This document shows positions 28,641 through 36,496 of a DNA stretch of 64,000 bases, one piece after another (position 1 is the first letter of the stretch; the number at the start of each line of letters is the position of its first letter). A program made the position numbers and the translations under genes. Below the pieces are notes generated by a model, which worked only from the letters and a program-made list of their open reading frames with translations, searched no databases and was not told the DNA's origin. Source of the DNA: Polaromonas glacialis. GTDB lineage: Bacteria > Pseudomonadota > Gammaproteobacteria > Burkholderiales > Burkholderiaceae_C. The stretch spans positions 3,368,451 through 3,432,450 of the forward strand of contig NZ_KL448323.1 in NCBI RefSeq assembly GCF_000709345.1, given 5' to 3'.

Positions 28641-29063
28641 GGGGTGGCCCGTGGTTGAGTTGGTTCACTTTACCCGCTGGCTGCGTTTGTGGGCTTGCGG
28701 CGCTGCATGCCGGGCAGGCGGGTGCAGCGTCTGGCAGGTCATTGGCCGTCTGGTTTGCGCCTGGAGTGAGCGGTTCCCGACAGACAAGGCTTTGTCGCAG
28801 TGCGATAGGTAGCCTGTTGCGGTGTTCCCTTTGAACACAGACGTAACATAAACCGCAAGCGTGCGGCTTGATCGGGACCGCACGGGATACTTGATCTGGC
28901 CTGCATTTGAATTTCAGGCACGACCCCAGTGATTGCTGCCAAACAGGCTGTTCGCGTCGAGCTTGAGGCTATTTTCTGGCGAGAGGGACGCCAACCCAGG
29001 CGACAAGCGGCCCTCGGCGGATCTGGATTTTCTTCAAGACAATAACCCACCAAGGAGATGGCT
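28641..29063. other. Intergenic region without recognised gene
   Basis: Divergent space between the RNB nuclease (minus) and a small plus-strand gene. It contains only short, unconvincing reading frames. AAGGAG at 29052-29057 is the ribosome-binding site of the downstream gene. No terminator, repeat or operator was recognised. Confidence 0.5.
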
Positions 29064-29354
29064 ATGCATGCGGTTGTAAGAACCTACTCGGGTGCTGGCG
29101 CAACGCAGCTTTTCGATGTTTTGGAAGCGCAGAAGGCCGACGTCGAAGCCACCCTGCGCAAAGTGCCTGGCCTCGTCAGCTACACGCTGCTGCGTCAGGG
29201 TGAGGGCGGTATGTCGGTCACGGTTTGCACGGACAAGGCAGGCGCGGACGAGAGCTTGAAAGTCGCGCGCGAATGGATCCAGAAAAATGCCTCGACTACC
29301 CACGCCAGCCCGCCGGACGTAGCGGAAGGTTCGGTCATCGTTCAGATCACCTAG
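29064..29354 (+). CDS. Conserved small protein, dimeric alpha-beta-barrel-like
   Basis: 96 residues. Start set at the second ATG (29064), six bases after AAGGAG; the ATG at 29058 is too close to it. The pattern of strand (HAVVRTYSG), helix (ATQLFDVLEAQKADVEATLR), strand (VSYTLLRQGEGGMSVTVC) and helix (ADESLKVAREWIQKNA) resembles ABM/ferredoxin-like dimeric barrels. No catalytic residue can be named and the function is unknown. Confidence 0.6.
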   Translation: MHAVVRTYSGAGATQLFDVLEAQKADVEATLRKVPGLVSYTLLRQGEGGMSVTVCTDKAGADESLKVAREWIQKNASTTHASPPDVAEGSVIVQIT

Positions 29355-29360
29355 GCACCG

Positions 29361-29450
29361 ATAACTTCCTGCCCGTCATTCCCGCGACGGCGGGAATCCA
29401 GCCGCATGACGAAGCCGGGCGCAGCACGCGTCTGGAAATCGGGAAGTTAT
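29361..29450. repeat. REP-like long hairpin between two 3' ends/genes
   Basis: Outer arms ATAACTTCC / GGAAGTTAT enclose CATTCCCGC / GCGGGAATC. It is followed on the plus strand by TTTTTA. It may act as terminator for the upstream plus gene and for hipA on the minus strand. Confidence 0.6.
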
Positions 29451-29464
29451 TTTTAGCCACATCC

Positions 29465-30694
29465 TTAACGTGCCGAAAACGCTTCCCGCTGGCGGCGCAG
29501 TCTGTCGCCGTCGATGTACTGCGCCAGCAGGTCAATGTCGCTTGCCGCCACCCCTTTGGCTGAAAACGCTTCTTTCCAAGTAGCAACTCGCAAAGCCGCC
29601 TCGCTGATGATCGTGCGCGCGGCATCAAGCTTCAGCCCGAACTGGCGCGCCTGCGACAGCGCGTTGGCCAGCGTGGATTCGGTGGCCTGGTCGCCGACAA
29701 GCATCGCCTGATAGCCCAGCCCCTGCGCGCTGGGCACCACATCGAATGCCGGCGACAGTCGGTAGTGGCCGTCGGACTGCCGCAGCAGCGCATGGTTTTT
29801 TTCATGGTCGTCGGTGTTGTCCATGAGGATGTTGAACACCATGCGCCGGAAGAGTTGCGCCTGCTGGCTGCGAATCTCTTGGGCGGGCGCCACCCGGCGC
29901 AGCAGTTGCGCGAGTTGCGGATAGCCCAGGTCTTCACCGGCGGCGCGCAGGGCGACATGCGCCGAAACCGCATGCAGCCGCGCCTGACCAGCCCGGTCGA
30001 ACCTGCGCACCGCCACGGCATGGCCAGAGCCCACCGGCAGCGCCCGGGTCGTTGCCACCTCAATGCCGCAGGAACGGGCCAGTTCCATGGTGGCATGTTC
30101 GATCAGCGGCGTGTCGATCTCTTCGCCTTCGGAAAACTTCACCAGCCAGGGCTCGTCGTTGATGGTGATCAGCGATTTGGGGCGCGCGCCGCCCAGCGAT
30201 GCGCCGGGCCGCACAAGTCGCCTTTGCAACTCCGGTACGGCCTCGTTCGCCAGAATTTTTCGCACGACTTCAGCCATCTCCTGAAGGCTGTCAAGACCGG
30301 GCATCGGCCCGCTGCGCCATGGCGTGTAGCCATCGGCGCGCAAGCTGACCCCCAGCGCGCCGTAGCGCTCATCGCCCGCAAACAGCAAAAACTCCAGAAT
30401 CGACAGCCTTGGCGAGGGCTCAAACCTGCGGATCACCCGCTCGCCCCAGCGGTCGGGGCGGGCATCGTCCACGGCGCCCGCCGCACAGTCTTTTTCGCAC
30501 GGCACGAACAGATCGCCCGTTAATGGCAGGTCTTCGCTCAGTGCAAAGCCGGAGCGCAGCCAGTCGGGCGAGTAGCGCAAGGACACGGCACGGCCCCCGG
30601 CAGCCAGGCCTAGTTCACCGACCGGGCGCGGCTGCGCAGGATCGCCAAGCCACCAAAGGAACAGGCGGTCTTGGAGAATGTAGTTGTCAGCCAT
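29465..30694 (-). CDS. hipA: HipA-type serine/threonine kinase toxin
   Basis: 409 residues. The HipA kinase fold is recognisable: N-terminal VGELGLAAGGRAVSLRY and DDARPDRWGERVI, the nucleotide loop GASLGGARPKSL, Lys in WLVKFSEGEE, catalytic loop NTDDHEKNHALL and the metal-binding LSPAFDVVPS. E. coli HipA phosphorylates glutamyl-tRNA synthetase and causes growth arrest; the target here may differ. It follows hipB by 5 bp on the minus strand. Confidence 0.92.
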   Translation of the reverse strand: MADNYILQDRLFLWWLGDPAQPRPVGELGLAAGGRAVSLRYSPDWLRSGFALSEDLPLTGDLFVPCEKDCAAGAVDDARPDRWGERVIRRFEPSPRLSILEFLLFAGDERYGALGVSLRADGYTPWRSGPMPGLDSLQEMAEVVRKILANEAVPELQRRLVRPGASLGGARPKSLITINDEPWLVKFSEGEEIDTPLIEHATMELARSCGIEVATTRALPVGSGHAVAVRRFDRAGQARLHAVSAHVALRAAGEDLGYPQLAQLLRRVAPAQEIRSQQAQLFRRMVFNILMDNTDDHEKNHALLRQSDGHYRLSPAFDVVPSAQGLGYQAMLVGDQATESTLANALSQARQFGLKLDAARTIISEAALRVATWKEAFSAKGVAASDIDLLAQYIDGDRLRRQREAFSAR

Positions 30695-30699
30695 GTTGC

Positions 30700-31038
30700 T
30701 CAGTCCTTCGGCTTTGCCGGGCTGCGGCGGTGCCGCTGCGCCGCTGCACTGATCTCGTTTTCGAGCGCAGCAACATCCTCTTTCGGATCGGCCACCAGGG
30801 CCAGGGCTTCATGGCGACCGATGATCCAGAGCGCCGTGGCGTACACGCCGATGGACACCGCCGCGTCACCCTTTTCCATCTTCATGAGCGTGGGAACGGA
30901 AATGTCCAGCCGCGTCGCCCATGCGCGCAGCGGTTGTTTGCGCCGCTTGCGGGCGGTGGCGAGGTCAGCACCGAGTTTTCGCAGTGCGGCTGTGGCGGCG
31001 GGTGGCAGGGTTTCAAGGGCTGAGGCTACTTGTGGCAT
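30700..31038 (-). CDS. hipB: HipB-type XRE antitoxin
   Basis: 112 residues from ATG 31038. The helix-turn-helix is at about residues 20-75: LGADLATARKRRKQPLRAWA, RLDISVPTLMKMEKGD, then YATALWIIGR. The tail is basic. It binds HipA and represses the operon. First gene of hipBA, preceded by a perfect palindrome at 31063-31090. An open frame continuing upstream of 31038 runs through the operator and is not the start. Confidence 0.88.
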   Translation of the reverse strand: MPQVASALETLPPAATAALRKLGADLATARKRRKQPLRAWATRLDISVPTLMKMEKGDAAVSIGVYATALWIIGRHEALALVADPKEDVAALENEISAAAQRHRRSPAKPKD

Positions 31039-31062
31039 ATCGCATAGCTTAGCAAATAGCGT

Positions 31063-31090
31063 GATTTGTTCAATAATATTTGAACAAATC
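31063..31090. promoter_or_regulatory. Perfect palindrome upstream of hipB, candidate HipB operator
   Basis: Arms GATTTGTTCAA (31063-31073) and TTGAACAAATC (31080-31090) with centre TAATAT. It lies 25 bp before the hipB ATG. A half-site TTGTTCAAATC recurs at about 31143-31153. Confidence 0.85.
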
Positions 31091-31351
31091 ATGAGGAGTA
31101 TGTAAAACTTCCTAAACGCCTTGGGCGTGGCCGACATCAGCATTGTTCAAATCTTGTCTGGTCAGTTTTTATCCACCATTGCAAGACTGGACATGCGATA
31201 AGTCCAGTGAGATCGACCACGTCAACGGAAAAAATTTATCGGGAACAGCCGGAATGCAGCGATACCTGCCCTTGGCGAGCGGCAGCTTTATGGATGTTGA
31301 ATTTCAACGGTTGACTTGCCCGTCAGCGGTCGTTCGTGAGCTGAACCAATC
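31091..31351. other. Intergenic region hipB/ECF 3' end
   Basis: No gene is supported. It contains the HipB half-site at 31143. The base composition is mildly AT-rich compared with the flanks. Confidence 0.45.
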
Positions 31352-32596
31352 TCAATTTAACCCAGCCCTGACGCTTTCAAGGTAATCCCTGATTTTCTGC
31401 TGGGTGGTTAGGCCTATCGCGGTTTGATAGGCCGCGTCTGCTGCGTTCAGCGACTGCTTGTCCAGCTTTGACAGCAGGTAGCCACGCGCCACCCACCAGG
31501 GTTGAAAGCTTTTGACGGTGTCCCGATTCATCGTATCAAGCTGTTGGAGTCCAGCTGCGACGTCTCCCGCCTCGGCCAATGCAACCGCACCTGCCACACA
31601 GGCGCCCTCGGTGGGGTAAAACATATTGATCTGCCGGTACAGGTCGGCAATGCCTTGCCACGGTGTTTGCCCGGTAAAAAGTCTGTGGCAGTGGGCCGAC
31701 TGAACCGCTGCCTCCAATTGAAAAGGGCCCGGAGTGCGCGACTGCGCAGCCACCCACAGCAACTGGTCGGCTTGCACGATGGCATTTTTGTCCCAAAGTA
31801 GGACGTCTTGCTGGGCTAAGGGCACAAAGCGGTCATGCGCATCCACCTGTGCGGCGCGTCTGGCATTGCTGAAGGTCATCAGCGCCAGCAGGCCTTTGGC
31901 TTCAGCTGACTCGGGCAGTAACTGGCAAACGATGCTGCACAGATACAAGGCCTCGTGTTTCAGGTCGAGCACGCGTGCCTCTGCGCCGTCCATGGCGTCC
32001 ACGCTCAAGCCAAAAGCCCCGTAAATACTTTCCAGCACATGGTGCAGGCGCTCCGGCAACTCGCGCGCTTCGGGTTCGTCAAAGCGCAGGCCGGTGCTTC
32101 GGATTTTCTGTTTGGCGCGTACCAGCCGCTGGGCCAGCGTTGTGGGCGACAGCAGCAGGGCGTGCGCCATATCGGCCACCTCCAGACCAAGGACGGTTTG
32201 CAACATCAATGGAATGCGTACTTTTTCATCAATCGCCGGGTGCGCGCAGACAAACAACAGCTTGAGCCGCGCATCGGGGATAGTGAAGGTGTGTACTTCG
32301 GCCTCGTCTTTTGCCAACAGTGCGGTGACTGCTGGGTCAAAGCGTACCTTGTCATGCCGGGCCATCTGGAGCAACTGCCGCTTTGCCACCGTCAGCAGCC
32401 AGGCATCTGGCGAATCTGGAACACCTTCACGTGGCCAGGTCTCCAGTGCTTTGACCAGCGCATCGCCCAGCGCATCTTGCGCAGCAGCAATGTCACGCCA
32501 CTGCCACGCCAGGTAGGACACCAGCCGCCCGTAAGACTCCCGGGCGGCTCGTTCTACCGCATGGTCCGCATCGCCCCGAAAGCTGGCACCCAGCAT
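31352..32596 (-). CDS. ECF sigma factor with C-terminal helical extension (ECF42-like)
   Basis: 414 residues, much longer than a simple ECF factor. Region 2 at about 15-85 (YGRLVSYLAWQWRDIAAAQD, GDALVKALETWP, DAWLLTVAKRQ); region 4 at about 130-170 (MLQTVLGLEVADMAHALLLS, LAQRLVRAKQKI). The remaining 230 residues form the TPR-like extension known for the ECF42 type (MTFSNARRAAQVD; QINMFYPTEG). No anti-sigma gene is adjacent; instead the DGPF/YCII partner lies 15 bp upstream in the same operon, the usual pairing. Promoter targets unknown. Confidence 0.9.
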   Translation of the reverse strand: MLGASFRGDADHAVERAARESYGRLVSYLAWQWRDIAAAQDALGDALVKALETWPREGVPDSPDAWLLTVAKRQLLQMARHDKVRFDPAVTALLAKDEAEVHTFTIPDARLKLLFVCAHPAIDEKVRIPLMLQTVLGLEVADMAHALLLSPTTLAQRLVRAKQKIRSTGLRFDEPEARELPERLHHVLESIYGAFGLSVDAMDGAEARVLDLKHEALYLCSIVCQLLPESAEAKGLLALMTFSNARRAAQVDAHDRFVPLAQQDVLLWDKNAIVQADQLLWVAAQSRTPGPFQLEAAVQSAHCHRLFTGQTPWQGIADLYRQINMFYPTEGACVAGAVALAEAGDVAAGLQQLDTMNRDTVKSFQPWWVARGYLLSKLDKQSLNAADAAYQTAIGLTTQQKIRDYLESVRAGLN

Positions 32597-32611
32597 GCTG
32601 CGTGGTGCGCT

Positions 32612-32974
32612 TTACGATGCAACCGGGGGTGGCAGCACAGGGCGTACTTCCGTTGTACCCGTCGCCGCATTCGGGCTACGTGCCGCCCAGGTCAGTGCTT
32701 CGTCCAGGCCGGGTACTTCAATGATGAAGTAGCCCCCGAGGTGCTCTTTGGTGTCTGCGTAAGGGCCATCGTGAATCACCCGTTTGCCGCCGCGCATTTG
32801 CACATGGGTGGCGGTGTGCGGCTCTTGCAAGCCGTTGCCGCTGACGATCACCCCGGCCTGGCCCAATGCGCCAACGTAGGCGTTCCACGCTCCCCAGTAA
32901 GCGGGGGACGCCTGGGGGTTGGTCTTCTGGGCCACATCGCTGTCAGTTTCTTTAAATATCAACATGAATTGCAT
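32612..32974 (-). CDS. DGPF/YCII-domain protein
   Basis: 120 residues from ATG 32974 behind GGAGAAATACC. The YCII-like fold shows MQFMLIFKETDSD at the start, RGGKRVIHDGPYADTKEHLG with the name-giving DGPF-type motif, then GYFIIEVPGLDEALTWAAR. Such proteins accompany ECF41/ECF42 sigma factors; their chemistry is unproven. It precedes the sigma gene by 15 bp in one operon. Confidence 0.92.
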   Translation of the reverse strand: MQFMLIFKETDSDVAQKTNPQASPAYWGAWNAYVGALGQAGVIVSGNGLQEPHTATHVQMRGGKRVIHDGPYADTKEHLGGYFIIEVPGLDEALTWAARSPNAATGTTEVRPVLPPPVAS

Positions 32975-33100
32975 GGTATTTCTCCAAATAAAGTTGTCAT
33001 GGGCCCTCTGCAACATTGCTGGGCCTAACCCTGTGATGCGCGAAGCTGCATGCAATCGACATCTTCTCAAATATTTTTGACGGCCTTGCAAGCTATCGAA

Positions 33101-33168
33101 AAACGCTACCAAATAAGTAGTTGCTTGCGCACGTATTGATTGGGCTGACGGCCAAAATGAACCCTGAA
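33101..33168 (+). repeat. 60-bp hairpin repeat
   Basis: CTACCAAATAAGTAGTTGCT then TGCGCACGTATTGATTGGGC and TGACGGCCAAAATGAACC. Diverged copy, about 130 bp upstream of the DGPF gene start. Confidence 0.6.
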
Positions 33169-33247
33169 AAAGGCAAAAAATGAATCGTGTGGCCTTTCAT
33201 GTCGCTGAAAACCGTCACTTTTATCTATCAAACTAGCCTACAGGTCA

Positions 33248-33643
33248 GTGGATAAAAGCGCGAGCAGCTCCTTCTGCGGCCAGGAGGTGGTCACGCCTCT
33301 GTCGCCCACCTACTGGTCGCTGATCTTCGACGGTGATTCCATCTCGCTCAATCCATCAATAGGCAATTGGAGCCTTCCGTGCCGTTCCCACTACATTATT
33401 GATAGAGGTGCGATTGCGTGGGCCAGCAACATGTCGAATGCGGCCATCGAGCTCGGCCGGACCCGCGACCGTCAAAACAAGGCGGCTTACTTCTCGGCCG
33501 AGAAATCCGTTCCAAGTGCCCCGCCAGCCGCAGCATCGGCGATGCCGTCATTCCAGCCTCCCCGGGAGACTACAAGCAAGTCTGCGACTGTGCGTGACCC
33601 AGTGGGCTTCTGGGCAGCGGTGAAGGGGTGGTGGAAGGGCTGA
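33248..33643 (+). pseudogene. DUF6527-type protein, 5' truncated
   Basis: 131 codons from a weak GTG. The core EVVTPLSPTYWSLIFDGDSI and NPSIGNWSLPCRSHYIIDRG match what I recall for DUF6527 proteins, which often sit beside multi-ubiquitin-like and ThiF/E1 genes. In complete members a strand and a Cys-rich CxCGC-like segment precede EVVTPLSP; here only SSSFCGQ remains, so the 5' end looks lost or rearranged. No E1, E2 or ubiquitin-like gene remains nearby. The C-terminal tail (PSFQPPRETTS ... VKGWWKG) is variable. Probably a remnant. Confidence 0.6.
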
Positions 33644-33755
33644 GGCTGGTTCATCCTGGAAGTAAGAGCGGTCGTTCAACCGCTGAATATTACCGACCGC
33701 ACCCAGGCCTGGAGCGGACCTAGCAGTTGCCCATTCTGAACTTCTGCAATCAGTC

Positions 33756-33975
33756 AATTCTGTTGAAAAACTCCAAATTCCAGGATGAGAGAAATCGCCG
33801 TGGTTGTCGTCTCAGCGGGCAATGCAAGGAGTGGGACATTCGTGAAAGCATTTACCGAGGCCGTGGCAGCAATCTAGTGGGCAGCATATGGTCGACCCTT
33901 ACCGAGAAATTAGATGGCCTCTAAAGCCTGGAATTTTTGGAGCCCGCCCTCAAAATCGAGTTTTTCAGCAGAATT
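33756..33975. mobile_element. Small inverted-repeat element (MITE-like)
   Basis: About 220 bp bounded by imperfect inverted repeats: left AATTCTGTTGAAAAACTCC plus AAATTCCAGG (33756-33784), right CCTGGAATTT ... GAGTTTTTCAGCAGAATT (33927-33975; the right arm has about 20 extra bases in the middle). No transposase is inside. It could be a non-autonomous element or the trimmed ends of a larger one. It cuts off a short reading frame to its right (33978-34127). Confidence 0.5.
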
Positions 33976-34121
33976 AGTCTAGAGCGGACATTGGTTTTAA
34001 TAGATTCAGCGACAGCTCTTGGTCGGGTGCCGGTGCTGCGCTCATCGAAATCGTCGCCCCTTTGCTGACGGTCAAGCTGCTGGTCCCAATGTCGGGAATG
34101 CAGCAAGCAGTTCCGGAGGTC

Positions 34122-34144
34122 GACTGACTCTTGTCAGTCTTTTT
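34122..34144 (+). terminator. Terminator-like hairpin
   Basis: Stem GACTGAC / GTCAGTC with loop TCTT and then TTTTT. It overlaps the stop of the remnant frame 33978-34127 and would isolate the toxin-antitoxin operon from upstream transcription. Confidence 0.7.
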
Positions 34145-34275
34145 CTGTCATTGATGGCGCACGGATTTTTGAATGTGGTTACCTAAAAATGTCATAACGA
34201 CTGTTCGATAAAAACGAACTTCATTCGTGCGCAATTTTCGGCAAGTCGCCTCAACGCATTCCGGTTTACATTAAA

Positions 34276-34295
34276 ATGACTAGGCAGATGACTAG
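34276..34295 (+). promoter_or_regulatory. Tandem ATGACTAG repeats upstream of the antitoxin gene
   Basis: ATGACTAG at 34276-34283 and again at 34288-34295 (12-bp period), just after TTTACA (34265-34270), a possible -35. Such repeats are candidate antitoxin binding sites. Confidence 0.45.
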
Positions 34296-34314
34296 TTAAA
34301 TCAGGAGTGCCCTC

Positions 34315-34572
34315 ATGAATATATGGCCCGTTCAAGACGCAAAAGCGCGTTTCAGTGAGTTCCTCGATGCCTGCCTGGCAGACGGTCCGCAGATGGTCAC
34401 GCGCCGGGGTGCGGAGGCAGCTGTGCTGGTGCCTGCGGCTGAGTGGAAGCGATTGCAGTCTGCTGCCAGGCCGTCGCTGAAGGAACTGCTTTTATCGGAC
34501 ACTGCCCGCACCGAGTTTTTGGTGCCGCCGCGTGGTTCTGCCCGCCGGCGGCAGGTTGAGGCGCTGGAGTAA
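34315..34572 (+). CDS. Phd/YefM-type antitoxin
   Basis: 85 residues, ATG behind CAGGAGTGCCCTC. The N-terminal domain is typical: MNIWPVQDAKARFSEFLDA, then MVTRRGAEAAVLVPAAEWKRL. The basic C-terminal tail would wrap the toxin. It is first in the operon and followed after 5 bp by the PIN toxin gene. Probable autoregulation through the tandem repeats upstream. Confidence 0.9.
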   Translation: MNIWPVQDAKARFSEFLDACLADGPQMVTRRGAEAAVLVPAAEWKRLQSAARPSLKELLLSDTARTEFLVPPRGSARRRQVEALE

Positions 34573-34577
34573 GCGCT

Positions 34578-34985
34578 GTGTACTTGCTGGACACAAATGT
34601 TATTTCTGAACTGCGCCGGCCCAGGCCGCATGGCGCGGTGCTGGCGTGGCTGGAGTCGGTTGCTGACAGTGAGCTGCACATTTCGGCGGTCAGCCTGGGC
34701 GAGATTCAGGCGGGCATTGAACTCACGCGCGACCAGGATGCGGCCAAGGCAGCGGAGATAGAGCAGTGGGCTGACCTGGTGGCCGCGTCTTACAACGTGC
34801 TGCCGATGGACGCAGCCACCTTTCGCCACTGGGCAAAGCTCATGCACCGGCGCTCTGACACGCTGTATGAAGACGCGATGATCGCCGCAACGGCCATTCG
34901 CCATCAACTGAAGGTGGTGACGCGCAACGTGGCGGATTTTTCTGATTTTGGTGTCGAGCTTTTCAACCCGTTTGAATCCGTTTGA
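34578..34985 (+). CDS. vapC: VapC/FitB-type PIN-domain toxin
   Basis: 135 residues, GTG start. PIN acidic residues: Asp in YLLDTNVISELRR, Glu in AVSLGEIQAGIEL, Asp in YEDAMIAATA and the C-terminal VVTRNVADF with Asp. These proteins are metal-dependent RNases, often cutting tRNA. The preceding antitoxin is of the Phd rather than VapB class, a common FitAB/Phd-PIN combination. Confidence 0.92.
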   Translation: MYLLDTNVISELRRPRPHGAVLAWLESVADSELHISAVSLGEIQAGIELTRDQDAAKAAEIEQWADLVAASYNVLPMDAATFRHWAKLMHRRSDTLYEDAMIAATAIRHQLKVVTRNVADFSDFGVELFNPFESV

Positions 34986-35111
34986 AATAAGCGCCAGCGG
35001 CCGGTTTTCTTCAAGGAAAAAGTGACCATCCTTGGATTTAGCTTGAAAGCCAGAAGCTGATTCGGCAGTGTCCACCTTACCCGGCCAACGACGCCCAAAG
35101 CAGCAAGGAGC

Positions 35112-35549
35112 CTATCGAGAAGGCATGAAGCGGGTGATCGAGGACCGCTGTGGCAGCAGCAACCGCGCCACCACCTCCGCCGTCTCCGCCACCAGCGTCC
35201 CCTTGCGCCAAACCTTCAACCGATTCGCCCGCAGCCGGATCGCCTCGACCGCATCCCGCGCCTGCATCAGCACGAAGCTCGCATCGCAGCCCGCCTCCAG
35301 GCCGTAGCCGGGCAGGTGCATCACTTTGGCCGCATTCACCGCCACCGCGTCGAAGCACGCGCGTATGCCTTTCTGGCTGGTCATCTGCGCCACGTGCAGG
35401 CCCATGTGCGCCACTTCCAGCATGTCGCCGCTGCCCATGCCGTACCAGGGGTCCATCACGCAGTCGTGGCCGAAGGCGACATTCACGCCGGCGGCCATCA
35501 GCTCGGGCACGCGGGTCATGCTGCGACGCTTGGGGTAGGGGTCGTGACG
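35112..35549 (-). pseudogene. 3' fragment of a cytosine-deaminase-like gene
   Basis: The minus strand reads MTRVPELMAAGVNVAFGHDC through RANRLKVWRKGTLVAETAEV, closely like the C-terminal third of the complete gene at 38531-39808. Similarity on the DNA level is clear (by eye 85-90%) over about 390 bp and extends upstream past the ATG to about 35549. The last residues (LLLPQRSSITRFMPSR) differ. The N-terminal metal-binding part is absent, so it is not functional. It forms one arm of a direct repeat around the two-component cluster. Confidence 0.85.
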
Positions 35550-35628
35550 AACCTTTTATCGATTTCGTTCAGCTTCTGTTCACCCACTCCTTCGTAAGCT
35601 CTGTTTCACATCAACCAAGGAGCTCTCC

Positions 35629-36237
35629 ATGAAACGTTCTGCCATTCTTTGCCTGACCACGCTGCTGGCGGCGGGCGTCCAGGCCCAGACCTTCAACGAC
35701 ACTGCCCGCGTGCGCAATGTCACCCCACAGCACGAGAACATCTCCGTGCCGCGCAACGAGTGCACCAGCCAGTGGGTAACCGAGCAGCAAGCCGTGCCGG
35801 CTTCGCGCAATTATGGCGGGCTGGCGATCGGCGGTGTGGCCGGCGCGTTGCTGGGCAACCAGGTCGGCGGGGGCCGCGGCCGCGAAGCCGCCACCGCCGT
35901 CGGTGCCGTGGTCGGCGCGCTGACCGGCGAGCACTTTGCCAACCAGAACGGCTGGGGCGGCTACCAACAGGCAGCGCCGCAGCAGCAGCGCCAGGTGCAG
36001 AACTGCCGCACCGTCAACGACGTGCAGACCCGCCTCACGGGCTACCAGGTCGAGTACGAGTACCGCGGTCAGGTCTACAGCACGGTGACCCGCGAGAACC
36101 CGGGCCGCACCTTGCCCGTGCGCGTCTCGGTGGCGCCGGTGGAGCCGGTGGGGCGCGAGTACCAGGGCGCAAGCGAATACCAAGGCAGGCGCGATGACCG
36201 TGGCGGTCGCGAGTACTATGGTGCTTACAACCGATGA
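35629..36237 (+). CDS. Secreted glycine-zipper (17-kDa antigen-like) protein
   Basis: 202 residues, ATG behind CAAGGAGCTCTCC. Signal peptide MKRSAILCLTTLLAAGVQA with cleavage expected after AQA. A glycine-zipper 2TM-type segment at about 62-100: YGGLAIGGVAGALLGNQVGG then AVGAVVGALTGEHFA. The C-terminal half has NCRTVNDVQTRLTGYQVEYE and a Tyr/Arg/Gly-rich tail. Members are envelope proteins of unclear role. Its stop overlaps the PepSY gene start (ATG at 36234), forming an operon with the two-component genes. Confidence 0.82.
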   Translation: MKRSAILCLTTLLAAGVQAQTFNDTARVRNVTPQHENISVPRNECTSQWVTEQQAVPASRNYGGLAIGGVAGALLGNQVGGGRGREAATAVGAVVGALTGEHFANQNGWGGYQQAAPQQQRQVQNCRTVNDVQTRLTGYQVEYEYRGQVYSTVTRENPGRTLPVRVSVAPVEPVGREYQGASEYQGRRDDRGGREYYGAYNR

Positions 36238-36470
36238 ACGCATTTGCCAAACTGCTCTGCGCCACCTTGCTGCTGGCGTCCAACCTGGCCTGGGCCGACC
36301 TGAGTCGCGACGACGCGGCCGAAGTGGCCCAGCGGGCCAGTGGCGGCCGCGTGCTGTCGGTCGAGAAGTCCGAGTCTTCGGGACCGCCGGTGTGGCGCGT
36401 CAAGGTGGTCACGCCGGCTGGCGAGGTGCGCGTGATCCAGGTGGACGTCGCCACCGGCCAAGTCCGCTAG
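36234..36470 (+). CDS. Periplasmic PepSY-domain protein
   Basis: 78 residues: signal peptide MNAFAKLLCATLLLASNLAWA, then a single PepSY domain (LSRDDAAEVAQRASGGRVLS, VWRVKVVTPAGEVRVIQVDV). Small PepSY proteins commonly precede OmpR/PhoQ-type two-component genes and may modulate the sensor. ATG overlaps the preceding stop region by 4 bp; the response regulator begins 26 bp later. Confidence 0.88.
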   Translation: MNAFAKLLCATLLLASNLAWADLSRDDAAEVAQRASGGRVLSVEKSESSGPPVWRVKVVTPAGEVRVIQVDVATGQVR

Positions 36471-36496
36471 GGCCGGCCTGCGGCAGCCTAAGTCCC

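Larger units (their letters stand above)
33976..34314. other. Remnant frame and upstream region of the Phd/VapC pair
   Basis: An open stretch 33978-34127 with no start codon reads ...ALIEIVAPLLTVKLLVPMSG... to a TGA inside a terminator-like hairpin; it looks like the tail of a lost gene. The rest is AT-richer and leads into the phd promoter region. Confidence 0.35.
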
